Source: Lineus longissimus (lineage: Eukaryota > Nemertea > Pilidiophora > Heteronemertea > Lineidae). From it: a stretch of 64,000 nucleotides of DNA. The translations under genes and the position numbers were made by a program. The stretch covers positions 26,983,501 through 27,047,500 of the forward strand of contig NC_088308.1 in the NCBI RefSeq assembly GCF_910592395.1, written 5' to 3'. The notes under the pieces were generated by a model, which was not told the origin of the DNA, did not search any database, and saw only the letters and a list, made by a program, of their open reading frames with translations. Numbering within the stretch: position 1 is the stretch's first letter; every line of letters starts with the position of its first letter. Of the stretch, positions 38,454-50,987 are shown piece by piece.

Positions 38454-39264
38454 GTAAATCTTAATACATGACCTAAGTAGATACGTTTCTTTATACAGCA
38501 TGCATCTCCTATGGCCACCTGCATGTGGGACAAACTGTCAACTTCTCCAATCCATTCATCACCATTCTCACACATAAATTCAATAAATGCATTGGCATAT
38601 TTCCGTTTAATTCGAAAGGTTTATAGCCAAGTCGAAAATACGTGGATGTCGAGATTTGGCTGTCATAAATAACTGACAGATATTCAATATTTACCTCATC
38701 TACATTCAAATTTTCAAATTTTGGTCACGTCTGTCTGCTCCAATATATCGTATTTGCTCTTTGATAATTTGATAATGGCAAATGAATAGCTAGGCGCGAA
38801 CTGTCATATTTGTTATAGAACTTATGGACCGTAACTGCTACTCGATTCCCTCAAGCAAAAAGAACAAGAGCTGCAGCATTAATTTAGGAAGGTGGTCAGC
38901 AATCATAGGACAAGATGGATGCCGGAAGCTGAAATTCATACACACACGCACCCCTTGGACATGTGTTGTTAATTTTTTGGGTCACTTCATAGCAATTTTG
39001 GTTACAGCGCAAAACGTAATGCGCACTGACTATTCAAGGCTGATTTGGGCGCCATTGGGCTATTTCGTGGGCAATTAAATATAGTATGACATTCAATACA
39101 CCGACATGTTTGCCCTGTCAATACGTCATGTGCTAGAGTCCCCATATCCCTTCAACAGATATCAGCCTTCACTCATATTCTCTATCGTGATTTTTGGTTG
39201 GTAAATGAAGATAAATGAGATGAAAGCGCCTTTGTAGCGCTTTTTCAGCTTGAAATACCCAAGG

Positions 39265-39340
39265 GAATTGGCCGAGCCTTGGACCCACGACCAGCCGATC
39301 TCAAGTCGGAGACTTCCGCTGTGCCACCGCGTTTCCCCAT
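39265..39340 (-). mobile_element. tRNA-derived SINE head, minus orientation
   Basis: Read on the minus strand, this contains a tRNA-like unit. It has an A box (tggcacagcggaag, plus 39313-39326), an anticodon-arm-like tccgacttgagatcgg, and a T-arm/B box (gtgggtccaaggc, plus 39276-39288) at the normal spacing. There is no intact cloverleaf, so it is a SINE rather than a functional tRNA. The body probably continues on the minus strand toward 39180 (gcgctacaaaggcgctttc). The 3' end and target duplication were not resolved. Confidence 0.6.
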
Positions 39341-42210
39341 AGAGTTAAGCTATTGCTTCCAGATATTTTCTCCCAGATATTGCGGTGGCGCCGCAGCAAC
39401 GACAGACGATCACAAAAAAACCAACGCGACTGGCAAATCAAATACATCATGTTAAGTGGTGCTACGACATAATCGTAGCGGGAAGTCATTGATCCTGTCT
39501 GAGGGCAATCTGAGGGCAAAACAAAATCTTATGCTGTTTATAACTAGATCTAAGAACATCTGATCACGATGTTTCCTTCTGTTAATGCTTTTTAAATCCA
39601 ACAGAAAGCAACTTCCTGAAATCATTTCCTGGTGTATGCACTTAATGTAGCCCAAGTCGAAGAGGGAAATTGATGTTCCTGCGAAAGACATCATTAGGAG
39701 CCATTGTGTGTCGGGTTAATCCATCATACTTTAGTGGAGGGAGAATAAATTCATAACGATACGCCATACGAGCCCCTAACCTAGGTAAAATCCATCCACC
39801 GAAACGTACTAATAGGCTGATCCTGACCTTGTTGGCTACAGAGACACTGATTGCCTTGTCTGAGGACCGGCAACAAGCCGGTAAATTATATTGTAGGGAA
39901 CCTCAATATGGTAGCCATTAATAATGCCACAGCCTTTTCGCAGATGTCCAAGCAATTCTTTGGGTTATTGGAATGGAATGGCTTGTGGACTATAATTGAC
40001 CTAAGACGCTGATCTAACACTGCACTAATGAGTCTCTTTACAAAAATCGAGACTGTCGGGTGGAGCTCAAATTCTACCCTAAACCTTCGGGCAAAACTCC
40101 TCAGGTTTGGCAATTCATTTTAGCTCCACCCTCCCCATTTTTAATTTTAGTACAGAGACCCACCGGTGAGTTTATTCCTTTAACCGTCCCGAATAATGTG
40201 ATAGGTTCAAATTCGATATCGAATGGGATGGTAATAGACAGAGCGATTCAGGCTCGACATCAAAATGTCGTCTTTCATCCATCAGACTAAACGTATGGTT
40301 CCGTTACTGTTACCTCTTCGATACAACATGTCAGTAGGCAGGTATTCGACCAGCTAATCCTTCTAAACGACTGGCGTTTGAGGCAATACCTTTGAAAGGA
40401 AAAAAATCACAAAATATCTGATACATCTATTACGCCAATGACCGAGGATGATGGATTAACCGTTGGGTCAGTCCCAGTAACAGGGGTTGAATGGACAACT
40501 TGGTTACGGGCACCAATTCGATAATATTGCAACAATTTGCCTATCTCCGAAACCATCCATACCAATCAGACACTGGTCTAAATCCAACTATCCGCGGAAA
40601 ACCTCAAAATCAATTTGTTATCTCCTGACGGTCGGATTGTCCAGCTCCGCGACACAAAGACCCCGTTGAACAGCCAGGGCTTGGTTGAAAGATACGAAGG
40701 ACCAATGTCACCCAGATCGTCTACGAGATAAGCGGGAAACTCGCAAAAACCAATTGATCTACATAGCTGGACGGCAAATGTGTATCATTTTTCTGACTCA
40801 ACAGCTCACTGACAAAGTTACATATTAGCCAGACAAGCCAAGAGCGACGACTTTCCGTTGAAGTAAACCCGCCTTATTTTGAATTTATTATTTCTTTGGG
40901 TTATATATAATCAGGATTGTCACTTTGTCCGGGTTTTTTGAGGGAGATTGTTTATGTTGTTTTTTCTCTTTCACTTCGAAGTGTTTCCTTGATCACCACA
41001 GAACAAACACTTAGAACGAGTGATACAGTCAAAGGACAGTGCTTTGACCGAGAAGCAGAGCCGACAACGAATACTAGCCAAAAAAACTTAATTCTGTTGT
41101 CATCTAGTATTTATAAGTATTTTTCATCACACCAATATGTAAACAGGACACACGGATTTATAGTAAAAAGAAAAGTTGATATAGGGTTTTTAGGTTCACG
41201 TCTACTTGCTTGTAGGGGTGAGGAAGTTACCTGACACCAAAGGAAAATAATCTTTCTTTTTCTTTTGGGAAGGAAAATTGAAGTGAGTACGTTCCGGTTT
41301 TGAAAGTCACGTTCTGATCTTCCGGTAATTCTAATGCATCGTGTAGCTATCATAAACCAGTATAATTCGATGTAATAGCACGTGCCATCTAGGCAGGATC
41401 GGGTAAAATATCAAAGACGGAAGTTTAAACCGCGTAAATTGCCTAGGTTTTTCCGTTGGTGTAAGTATATGATGTTGGTTATTCCTGACCCTCAAGTCAA
41501 TCCACTTGCACCGTGGCCTTGACTCGGTTTAAATAGGACAAGACCAGTTCAAATTGTTGCAGAGTCAAAGAGTGTATTGGGATAATAATGCAGGATAAGA
41601 AAGTTATATCTAGTATGAGTAAGCCTTTGATTCTTTCTAGGTTTAACGGTCATTTAACTAATTGAACTACCATATCAATCATGGATACCATCGCATCAAG
41701 TTTATAACAAGAGGCCCAAGGGCCTGGCGCTCAGCTGAAATGGCTAGGTGAAGGCAAGGGCCAAGTGTGTGTCGGTACCGTTATTATGAGGCAACGTGAA
41801 GCTATAACGTCTAGCACGCAGAAGTGCTGGTGCGAAGACCTTCTTGCTATATCAGTGCATGCTGAAGTACTGAGTTGACGTCACCCTGCTATATGACGTA
41901 GTCATTTCTATTGCCGTTGCAGTAGTGGGGTGTGTGATGACGTCAAGGAGTTGTGTGGTGACGTCAAAGAGTGGAGTCCTTGTCTTCATGCAGCGTAGGT
42001 GGAACTAATAACATGCACATGGACACAAGGTACATAATTATTACAGTGTATTTTGTGAGGTGGGGCCTGGTGCTTTACAATGGTCAAATGAACCGACTGT
42101 TGTCTGGACATTGATGAAGTGGATGCAGCCAAATGTTTGGGACGGTCTTTTTTGTATGTGAAGAAAAGAAGATAAAGAGTTGGTTAACAAAATGAACTTT
42201 ATTGGTGTGA

Positions 42211-42289
42211 CAGATATTTGATGCCTTTCGGCAGATATTTGAAGCGCCTTGCGGCAGATATTTGTTGCCTTGCGGCAGATATTTGATAA
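42211..42289 (+). repeat. Four tandem copies of a 21-23 bp unit
   Basis: The core cagatatttg recurs at 42211, 42232, 42255 and 42276, each followed by a variable few bases and cctt-cgg. The overlapping minus-strand frames of up to 144 codons owe part of their openness to this array. Confidence 0.9.
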
Positions 42290-42335
42290 CGCTCTCCGGG
42301 AATGGAAAGCAGTAAAACGAGTAAGCACACCTTAC

Positions 42336-42416
42336 TCTGAATGTGGGAACAGCAAGTGCTTTCCTGGACTTGAAATGTGCCAACGACTCCTCTTGCAATA
42401 ACCAACAACAGTAAAT
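42336..42416 (-). other. Candidate exon with an excellent 3' splice site
   Basis: On the minus strand a near-ideal polypyrimidine tract and acceptor (tctcttctctttttttacag) lead into 81 nt that end at CAGA|gtaagg. All three frames are open (for example LLLLVIARGVVGTFQVQEST), so coding cannot be deduced; it may be a non-coding exon. It lies within the probable repeat element. Confidence 0.25.
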
Positions 42417-42917
42417 CTGTAAAAAAAGAGAAGAGAAATTAACACTGACTGAATAAAAAAGGGTGACATAGACGGGGAAATGTACACCACCGGATACAGT
42501 CTGTGCTTGACCAGGCATCGGTCAGATGATATCCTGAACAAGGCATCTATGGAAGCAAATCCAGAAAGAGACTTAACCTTTGAAGGGCACACTTATTACT
42601 CAGTGAAAAGTCAGTCCTGTGGGCTGTTTTCCAATTCAAAATAAAAGTGTAACCTCTTTAAATTAGTCTCACAGACTGAACCATAACACTCAACAGCCAA
42701 CCGTGCCCACATGATGTGAGCCGAGAGCTGGGCTTAAAGATGAGCGAGTGGTGTACTACATTTTGAAAATTGTCTGTCGTCTACGACATGTGACAGAACA
42801 GGATCTAGTGGACTTAATGATGAGGTACTATCAAATAAGGTGTCCATCAATTGAATCATGAGGGCCTGTTGAGTTATCCTCTTAGTCTTAGGCTATCGTT
42901 TTTGTCTTTTTTTACAG

Positions 42918-43045
42918 CCAACAGTACAACCATGCACAGCGCAGTGTACAGAGAGTACAGGCCGTACAGGATTGCAAACCAAAAACATGAGCATTGCTGC
43001 CTAACGAAACTGCAGTGGAATTCATACTACGATGTCATAATGTGA
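42918..43045 (+). other. Candidate exon after a strong plus-strand acceptor
   Basis: The acceptor cgtttttgtctttttttacag precedes a stretch with an ATG at 42932 and a 37-codon frame (MHSAVYREYRPYRIANQ) to a TGA at 43043-43045. It faces away from the minus-strand acceptor at about 42417. Coding status is unknown. Confidence 0.2.
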
Positions 43046-43139
43046 CTTTCAAAATAATTTTTTTCATGGCCAATGACCAGACAGGGAGAAAACAAACGTA
43101 AATAGCGAGATTTGTTGCAAAATTGCCAACCACAACAAC

Positions 43140-43400
43140 TCAGGGACCGTAGCCAAAATGGCCGACGGCGAATTCTCCGGTCGCTCGCGCAGTCCATAAA
43201 CAAGCATCAATTTTACCAACTTTGGGTGCAAGCTTGGTCATCAAAGTTACAGAACTGTTAGAAATACATCTAAACAACATAAATATACAGTTAAAAGTGC
43301 ATAAAAATCCCGTTTCAACCTCCGGGCGCTACCTTTTTTTCTCCGCCAGACTTCGGGCCCTACCGGCCGTTATTTAGTGCGACCGCCACCAGAGTGTTTA
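43140..43400. promoter_or_regulatory. CpG-rich, promoter-like segment
   Basis: Two CpG-dense patches (about 43158-43192 with seven CpGs, and about 43315-43395) stand out from CpG-poor DNA. The first contains caaaatggccgac, close to the YY1/initiator motif of animal promoters (AAAATGGCGGC), with an ATG in good context at 43158 that opens only a 13-codon frame. Further along, a reverse motif (ccgccattttt, about 44001) and a CCAAT box (cggccaatcagc, about 44040) occur. This may be a gene's CpG promoter or the internal promoter of the surrounding repeat. Confidence 0.3.
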
Positions 43401-43465
43401 TCAAGATCTTTCGCCGTTTTAATTGCGCGTTTTAGGCAGATCAATCAATTATTACATGCATGCAT

Positions 43466-43730
43466 TATATATCACCGAAATGATAATTGCGTAGGCTATT
43501 TGAAACTAAGTTCAGATATTATTTTCGATCTTTGAACTGAATTAAGGCGAGTGATTCTTGACACCCGGTCGACAAATCAGGACTTGCAAAATTCACGTGA
43601 GATCGCTTGCATCATCGGCACGTTTGAAAGCCGAATTTCACAAATTCCACAAATATTTATCACATACTATATGTATCACCACAAAGGTAACTCTCTAGAC
43701 TATTTGAAACCAAGTTCAGATACTTATTTT
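43466..43730 (+). repeat. Internal direct duplication, spacing about 203 bp
   Basis: A segment of about 60 bp at 43466-43525 (ending ctatttgaaactaagttcag then atattatttt) recurs at about 43668-43730 with scattered differences. Confidence 0.6.
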
Positions 43731-45918
43731 CACAAAAATTCGAAGCTATGCAAGCGATTTTTCAGTGGTAGAGATCGACAGAAACAAATTTCTCGCTCTA
43801 AAATGACATGAGACGAGCACCAACTTTCGCTAATTTGTGCACAAAATTTCCGCAATATTATAAAAAACTATTGATAAATCTGAATTATATAGACTCTTTG
43901 CAGTACCTTCACAAATTTCAGGTACATGGTCATGTTGATTAAAAGAGTATCAACCGATTGAACATGAGAAAGTTCACTCACCTTCATTGAAGCAGCGACT
44001 ACCGCCATTTTTAAATGGTGGCATCTCTTCTATCGATCGGCCAATCAGCAGCACTGCTTGCAAAAAGTTGAGCCACCGCCAAATTTGAAATCGCCAAAAT
44101 TCAGTCAATGTGCCTGCAGCGCCAACTGGCGGTGAAAACTATATTAATTCCATTAAAAGTAAAAAATGAAAAAATATTAAAAAATATTCAGCCATATTTG
44201 AAATCAATATTTGCTCTGTGGACCGAGGTAAAAAGGGAAAGAAATCTAAACGCGAAATGACCTCATTCTCTTAATATAGGTCGGATCGCGCTGATTTTTC
44301 GTTTTTTGAGTTCACCTTGGGCAACTCCTAATTTACCACCGTCAACGAAGTGGCTGGGTCTTCCCGGTCAGAAATGTCCAATTTTGTCCACAGATGGGTC
44401 CCTAGATGGATGGATGGATTGCAGGACGGACACCATTTGAACAGCTATTCTACTAGCTCCGCTGACTTTGTCAGCTGAGCTAAAAAAGAATCATCCTAAA
44501 TTGATCGAAGTCGATATTTAGACCCCTTTTGTTTCAAATGCGATCAACTCCAGTGATATCCCAGTTCATCAAAGTCAATTATGAAGGCCATCGATCAATT
44601 CGTGAGAAGAAAGCTAATGTATTAGGATTATTGGGAATACTTAGGAGACTTGGCTTTAGAATACAAATGCGTTGAATCAGAAATAAATAAACCGGTTTAC
44701 AAGATGCCGGCAAATATTAATTGAGTATTTTTAGTTCTCTTTCTATAGTTTGTAGTCTGCAACCAGTCGTTCCCTGACCGATTTCAAGCAGGATACATTA
44801 TGTTACACATTCCGAAGATGCCATTAAAGCAATTCAGCAACATTAAGATGATGGTACTGACAATCTTTGCTGATCACCTCGGCATCCTGCTCACCGATGC
44901 AACTGACAATCATATGCCAAGGTCGAAAGTTCTGATAAGATGCCCACGATTCTTGATTAAAGTGGTATTCACTTTTGTATACATATTGTACAATCATTGT
45001 AGGATTCTCGTCAGATTCTTAAATAAGATCTTAACTTAGAATCTAACGACAGTCTTGTCACGAATGTATTAACACGGAACTGAACAAAATCTTATCAAAG
45101 AATCTTATCTCGATGTGGGTGGTGTTTCTATACTGCTTGTATCCCAGTGGCGCATGATAAAGTTCCCTAGCTCTCAGACAGGTCATTAACTAAGATATTT
45201 TTATCGAATTGCCCTAATAAAACCGATACCTGTAATAGAGCACTTATCGGTATAACTTCTTGCTAATAGGCGAATTCCATTAAAATTCTGTTTTCCCAGA
45301 ACAAAATCTTGATTAAAGGATCAACAGAGTTATTAAGGGCATTATTACAAAGAAAGTGTACTCATAAAACAGGGGAAGAGCAAGCAAATCCGCCCTCTCC
45401 TTTAAATTGTATTTTCCCCAAAGCTGTGATGAATAAAAAATAAATTTTCACTTAAGTTGATATTTTTAAGGCGAATTACTGTCGTCTGCCAATGATTCTT
45501 CTTGCCCATGGCAAAATGTCAAAACAATTCTCAAAGTTATCTATTAATACGTCTCCGCAGTCAACTCGCGGAATGCTTTTAGGCATGTAAATCCTATCTT
45601 TGTTGGCTAAAATCAATTTTGTCTCGCGGAAGTGACCACGAAAGTACACAACAAGCCTTATCAAGGATGACACTCGGAAGTACATCATCTTCAGCATATC
45701 CTCTTTTCTACGGATATTCACTTATCGTTCAGTTTTTGAAAGTCAATTGGTTTTTAGGCACAAACTCGGATTGGTTCAAACGTAAGAAGCGTCAAGCTAG
45801 TAAGCTGTGGCTCTTCTGGTTAATCAATTCACGAAGAAAGAAATTAAAACTGGCAAATTGAAGTCCATTTGTTGGTAGGCTGCATGGTTTGCCGGTTATT
45901 TTGGCAGTTTTTTTATAA

Positions 45919-45938
45919 TTTTTTTTTTTTTTTTTTTT
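45919..45938 (+). repeat. Poly-T homopolymer, 20 bases
   Basis: A run of 20 T just after a shorter T stretch. It could be the A-tail of a minus-strand retroposed sequence, but no body or target duplication was recognised. Confidence 0.95.
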
Positions 45939-47470
45939 AAACTTAGAGTGCGATTTTGGCCTTTATACCGGGAGTGCCTGTTGATGACAGAACGTCATAT
46001 TAAAGTGAATTAAGAAACGAATATTCATTGTCGCTGACCTTATGAGAATAAAATAGAGAATACCTGTATTCAACAAGAATCTCCTGGATACGAGGTTTCA
46101 CAGCTTAACCAACAATCTTCATTATCAATCTGAGTCGAAAACCCACGAATTCATCGACGTGAGTTTAACAGCCTCCAATAGTGCATACGAACCTTGGCGA
46201 TATTTTACAGACTAATGGGAACATGATAACTGTCTTTAAATCGCAACTGTTAGTCACCGTTAATGTCCTAAGATAACGTCAGATTCAAATTCCTGCGTTT
46301 TTTTTTCTTAACTTAGTAGTTGAGGATGATTCTTAATGCAACTCCAGATAAATCAAGTCGATTTTTAAGTAGACAAATGAATCACTTGCCGGGCCTCAGG
46401 ATTGATTCTTCAAATATGCTTTTTGTACCACAAGGCATCGGTATCGCAATCAAAGAAAGTTTTAGTTTATACTCTAACTTCAATACAAGCTCATTAGGTT
46501 CAAAGATAACTTTGAACTAAAATACACATTACTGAGTGCTGGCTGTCAAGGAATAGAACTGCGAAGGCAGCTGGGTAAATAGTCCATACCAGCGCAAGAT
46601 ACAGACTATGACGTGTCCAACCTTATTAAATTACGCAGGCATATTGAGTTTATGTCTTTCAGACAGGCCAGACATTTTCCCAATACAAAATTTATGAAGT
46701 GTTGATACACTGAACATCTATGTCAGACTGGCAATAATGAAGGGGTGGAGGCTCTCATTGCGCCTAGACAATGGCTGAATAAATCACATTCGAGCTATTC
46801 GACGAACTGAACATTTTATCGCTATAACTGTTTACTTTTGACCCATATGCTCTGAATTTGGAAGAACATATCTGATATGGGCAATGCCGTTTTTTGGTTA
46901 ACTCAAGTTCGACACAGCATATATCGTGTTTTGCGATGGAACTCGAGTTGGATCACACGACAGAAACTTTCATCCGTGGTAGTCTGCTAGCAACTGGCGG
47001 CTATCCTGTTATCATTCGCAATTCGTTGGCAAGGAATTCAGCACAGGGCAGACAATAGAATAGGTTAAGGCCATCTTATACCATCTTACACCCTCTCTTA
47101 CTGTGACTTCATTTATCGATGGTTTGACCAATGCATCACAGGCTGTATATTCTTGCATCAAGCGGGGTAATCATACCTCTTAAGTTGTGTACCCGATGTA
47201 TTGCTATCTCGTGTTCAGAAAGCGCCACAAATGTTTTATCACCGTTGCAGCTAATGACTGACAGTAACACCTAGATTATTACACACAACACGTCGGTGTC
47301 CTCATTACCACTAATGACGTCAACGCTCAGACGATAAAAGGACATCATACCTCATCAGTCAATGTGTATGACGTCGTGTGGAAGCAACTTAATCACACCA
47401 AAACAGCATTACATCCCATTATTGAACATTTAACAGGCAATTATTCATTCAGGTCTTGCCCTGCTTCCCT

Positions 47471-47528
47471 GAAATTATCAGAGGTTTGATATGATGAGCG
47501 TTCCGGAAATTATCAGAAGTTTGATATG
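47471..47528 (+). repeat. Short tandem duplication, 23 bp at period 35
   Basis: The sequence gaaattatcagaggtttgat and the three bases after it at 47471 recur at 47506 with a single substitution. Confidence 0.8.
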
Positions 47529-50500
47529 TATATAGATTAAGGCCATGATGTTCCATTGTCTGGGCGAACGGCCCTCAAGCAGTACACTTGTCCACCTGAT
47601 CTTGACCTCTGGTGAATTTCACACAACCTCCACTGGCCATTAGAAGCAGATGTCGGTGAATAAAACTCATGAATCAAGATTGTTGTGATTCTAAAATTTC
47701 TATCAAAAAGTCACTGTATCCTGCTCTTGAGGATCTATTTTGATATATCGCTACGCTGTACATTATCAGGTTCAAGGCTATGCGCAGGTGTACAGGAGTT
47801 GTTGGGGCTGTTGCAGTCCTCAACAAAACGCCTCCTCCGCAGACTGCGATCTTCCTCTTTTGAACTCTGTTTCGCCGGGTGAGAAAAAGGTAATTACGGT
47901 GATGGGGACTGATAGCCCTTCGCCGCTAACGGTGTCACCTCACAGTTCCTTTGTCAACAAAAGCAATTTTCACCAACCGTGGCCCTTGTCATCTAATCTA
48001 AGCTAGTTGTCGAAGAGTTTACATGTTGTTAAGCACAAGGGATATGTCAGAGTAATAATCAGAGCGAAAGGCTGTTCAGGGGAAATTACTCTATTATTTC
48101 TGATCCATCATTATTCGTTGGTGATGGTAGATTGGTGGTCATCACTTGCGTGTATACTTATGTCTGATGTGAAGGCAGCCCGGGGCGCAATGACAGACAC
48201 CTGTCGACCGAAATGCCTTCGATATGACGCGGAGGTGAAGCTGTACAATGGCGTAGTAACTAGTTTTGCATTACAAAACTTGGGTTATTAGTGATTTAAC
48301 GTTCGTTAGCCAAAGTCCTGCGTCTGAATTGTTTTTCATTTATCATTTGCAAAATACTTAGTGTCGATTGCCCACTAAAATCGCAATGAATATGTTATAT
48401 TTCACGATGCATATGCCGCCCACCGCGCATTCATCCAACTCCAAGCTAAATCAGCTGCTAAAAGTACTTCCCACCCAACATTTTATCCTCAAGACTGTTC
48501 CATACCGCTGGGCTATTGTCTCCAAGTCAAGCTCAGCCTCTCAGCAACGCCATTCAAATCTCTGAATCAATGGAAAGGTAATAGGAGAGAGACCCAAGGG
48601 ACATTAGCGGGAACAGGTGAAATCAGTCTAGGATTAGCGCACACACCTTGTTGGATTTACCCTCTGTCATCATCAAGGCCAGGCTGTATCAGGGGCCAAG
48701 TCGATTTCACCTTTTATTCTGAAAAGGCGCCTGGGAAGATTCCAATTAAAATAGTTTAAGCAAATCCCTTCGCAGACAAATTGATCAAATAAGCTATCGA
48801 TTAAACACCTGCACAATGGATAGATCGTTACTTGTTGGTCAGTTTCTGACCAGACAGGCGCATACTTAAATGATTATTGACCGTGCGCTTAATAGAGCAG
48901 CTCATCCCTCTCTGACCATTCCAATCTAATGGAACGAGCAACAGATAGGGCAGCAATTTCTTATATTTACATAGAAGTGGTGTTATAGGTGGACCGAGTC
49001 AATCACAGGAAATGCATTGTGAAAGGCCGAATACTGTTCAGGGAATATAAAGGTAAATAAGAATAATTTAAGTAAAGAGCAGTAAACTGCATTTTAATCC
49101 AGGAATATGATATACTTGATGATTGAACGTACTTGAGAGGTTTGCCTTTTCACAATAGAAACCAGGGTATCTCGTGTCAAACGAGGTTTTGACTCTCGCT
49201 GACCAGGGGAGGATTGGTCACTGAGAGGTGGCGAATAGGTTCTACCTGGCAGCACGCCTCTCAAAATATGAGTCTGCTGTCTGTTTCTAATGTGATGCCT
49301 TTCCAAAGCACATATTTTGTTAGATTCAACGACGATACTATTCTCCACACTGATAATCACACCGGGAACCCAAGACTTTTGTGCAAACAAAGGTTGTAGC
49401 ATTTTTTCAGTTACAACCGCCAAAATATCCAACCACTTATGTCAGTGCTCTTATCGGTGTCAGTATTTTTTCAAGAAGTTGATTAATTACACTCTTGAAT
49501 TAATCTAATATTTTCCTACTAGCTATGCAGAAGTAGAAACCGATATTAAAAATTTATCAATTCTTTCCGAAAGAAAACACTTAGGAAATGAAACTTAATT
49601 TCGTAATCACATCGGCGATGTGGGATAAATGGAATAGAATAAACTAGACGGAATATTTTTTTGTGAAAGATATCCTGTCAGCACATCACGTGCGATGCAT
49701 ATTAATTGTTAAGATTCAAATGCAACGCTTTACCGTGTGATGTGAATACCTCACACCGTTGAATATCCGTCATCACTTCCCGTGTGGGCTTCCACAAAGA
49801 TTACGACTCAAGTGATGTGAAGTCTGCCAAGACAAATTAGTGTATTATGTTCCAAACTCCCTTGAAACCACGATTTCAGTCAAGGATGCTAGAAAGGAGT
49901 TGTCGCTGCTTCGGGCTATCCCCTGCATCTTCTATTACGCTACACATGTCAAGAGCATGTCCTCCACAGCCACTTTATGTTGCAAACGGTGCAGTTGTTA
50001 CTTCACAGGAAATGAGAGGCCATTATATTTGATACGTAGGGGAAGCAAATGCACATACGTAACTTCACGACAAGAAAAATACGCCAGGGATTATGTTCAA
50101 ATAACACTGTGGCAACCGTCGTCCGACGTCAGCAGTTCCTTTATTATTTGGTGCAAAAAAAAAGTTAAACATAGTCCAACAAATGATGCTATTTTCGTCA
50201 ACCCCTCCCTCCTATCAAAGAGAACAGCGGTATGTCACCCTTGAAACACCTTACACGACCTTTTTGTTCTCTCTAACGGTTTTATGTGCTAAAGAATAAT
50301 GATGCTTGCTACAAAGGAATCATAACAAGGTTTCAGATTTGAGAAAATCGCATTTAAACCCAAAACAGCATTACCCCATCACAGTAACTTCATCAGACGT
50401 TCAGCAAAGAGATTGACATGCACTCATCCACTGAGTCTGACATTGGGTGATCGAAACTTGGAAGACAGCGAGTCTTTTTTATAGATATCTAACACCAGAC

Positions 50501-50717
50501 ATTCGGGTTTTTTCGGTTTTACTGATGTGAATATAATCATAAGTGATCACCTTGGTCCTCTCTTAAATGAGATTCTTGGCGATGGCAGGAGAAGATTGAA
50601 AATCACCTCCTATCCTAAGCGGGGAACTCAATTACGCTGGCACTACAGCCTCTGCAGCTGATAGCATAAGAATAATGAACTAACGTGTAGTTTAATCATA
50701 CTATGAGTCTGTTTTGA

Positions 50718-50940
50718 GAATGGGTATGCTAAAGCAACCGATAAGGGAGGTATTTATGTCCAGTTTCTGTTCCTAAATGAATAAAGATATTGTTGTATTG
50801 AAAAGAGTGCCTATTTCAGCTGATGGCATCTGAATGGGTGTTTCAAAGCAACCGATTAGGGAGGTACTTGTGTCAACTGTCTGTCCTTAAATTCATAAAG
50901 ATATTTTTTGATTCAGAAGCCTAGTTCAGCTGATGGTATC
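50718..50940 (+). repeat. Two diverged tandem units of about 114 bp
   Basis: Copy 1 (50718-50831) and copy 2 (50832 to about 50940) share gaatgggt, aaagcaaccgat-agggaggt, ataaagatatt and cagctgatgg-atc in order. A partial third copy of the tail motif (gcagctgatagc) lies just upstream, near 50655. Confidence 0.75.
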
Positions 50941-50987
50941 CGTTCCTATGTTTCACGAACAACGATTACGTCGGGTTCGATTCTAGG
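50922..50987 (+). mobile_element. Pol III-like A and B boxes (tRNA-derived SINE head)
   Basis: The A-box-like tagttcagctg (50922-50932) and the B-box-like ggttcgattct (50974-50984) lie at normal tRNA promoter spacing, directly after the 114-bp tandem units. The A-box motif is itself part of the unit tail, which suggests the units belong to the same element. No full tRNA fold is evident. Confidence 0.45.

Larger units (their letters stand above)
28457..41706. other. Gene-poor DNA
   Basis: Holds the 5' flank of the secreted-protein gene, the exon candidate at 38.3 kb, the SINE head at 39.3 kb, a G12 tract and a small microsatellite. Nothing else is supportable. Confidence 0.5.
41707..44488. 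mobile_element. Probable dispersed lophotrochozoan transposable element (or two separate ends)
   Basis: The left end acaagaggcccaagggcct, then ggcgctcagctg, and the right end gtcagctgagctaaaaa match, from memory, the two ends of a widespread lophotrochozoan repeat. Here they frame 2.8 kb. The ends carry a short inverted match (gctcagctg / cagctgagc). The left end also holds a 14-bp palindrome (aggcccaagggcct, 41712-41725). Just inside the right end are gatg repeats and a gacggacacc stretch typical of that family. No transposase was recognised between the ends. If the interior is not part of the family, these are two independent insertions. Confidence 0.4.

Noticed and set aside
40018-40290. 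Protein-like plus-strand frame of about 90 codons (QRPTGEFIPLTVPNN)
   Set aside because: No ATG near its start, the overlapping minus strand is equally open, and the length is at chance level.
42084-42518. 144-codon minus-strand ORF
   Set aside because: It has an ATG but no recognisable domain, crosses a 21-23 bp tandem array and a strong splice acceptor, and lies in a probable repeat; its length is reachable by chance.
49840-50244. 134-codon plus-strand ORF
   Set aside because: Low-complexity composition without motif, signal or family features; a few frames this long are expected by chance in six frames of 64 kb.
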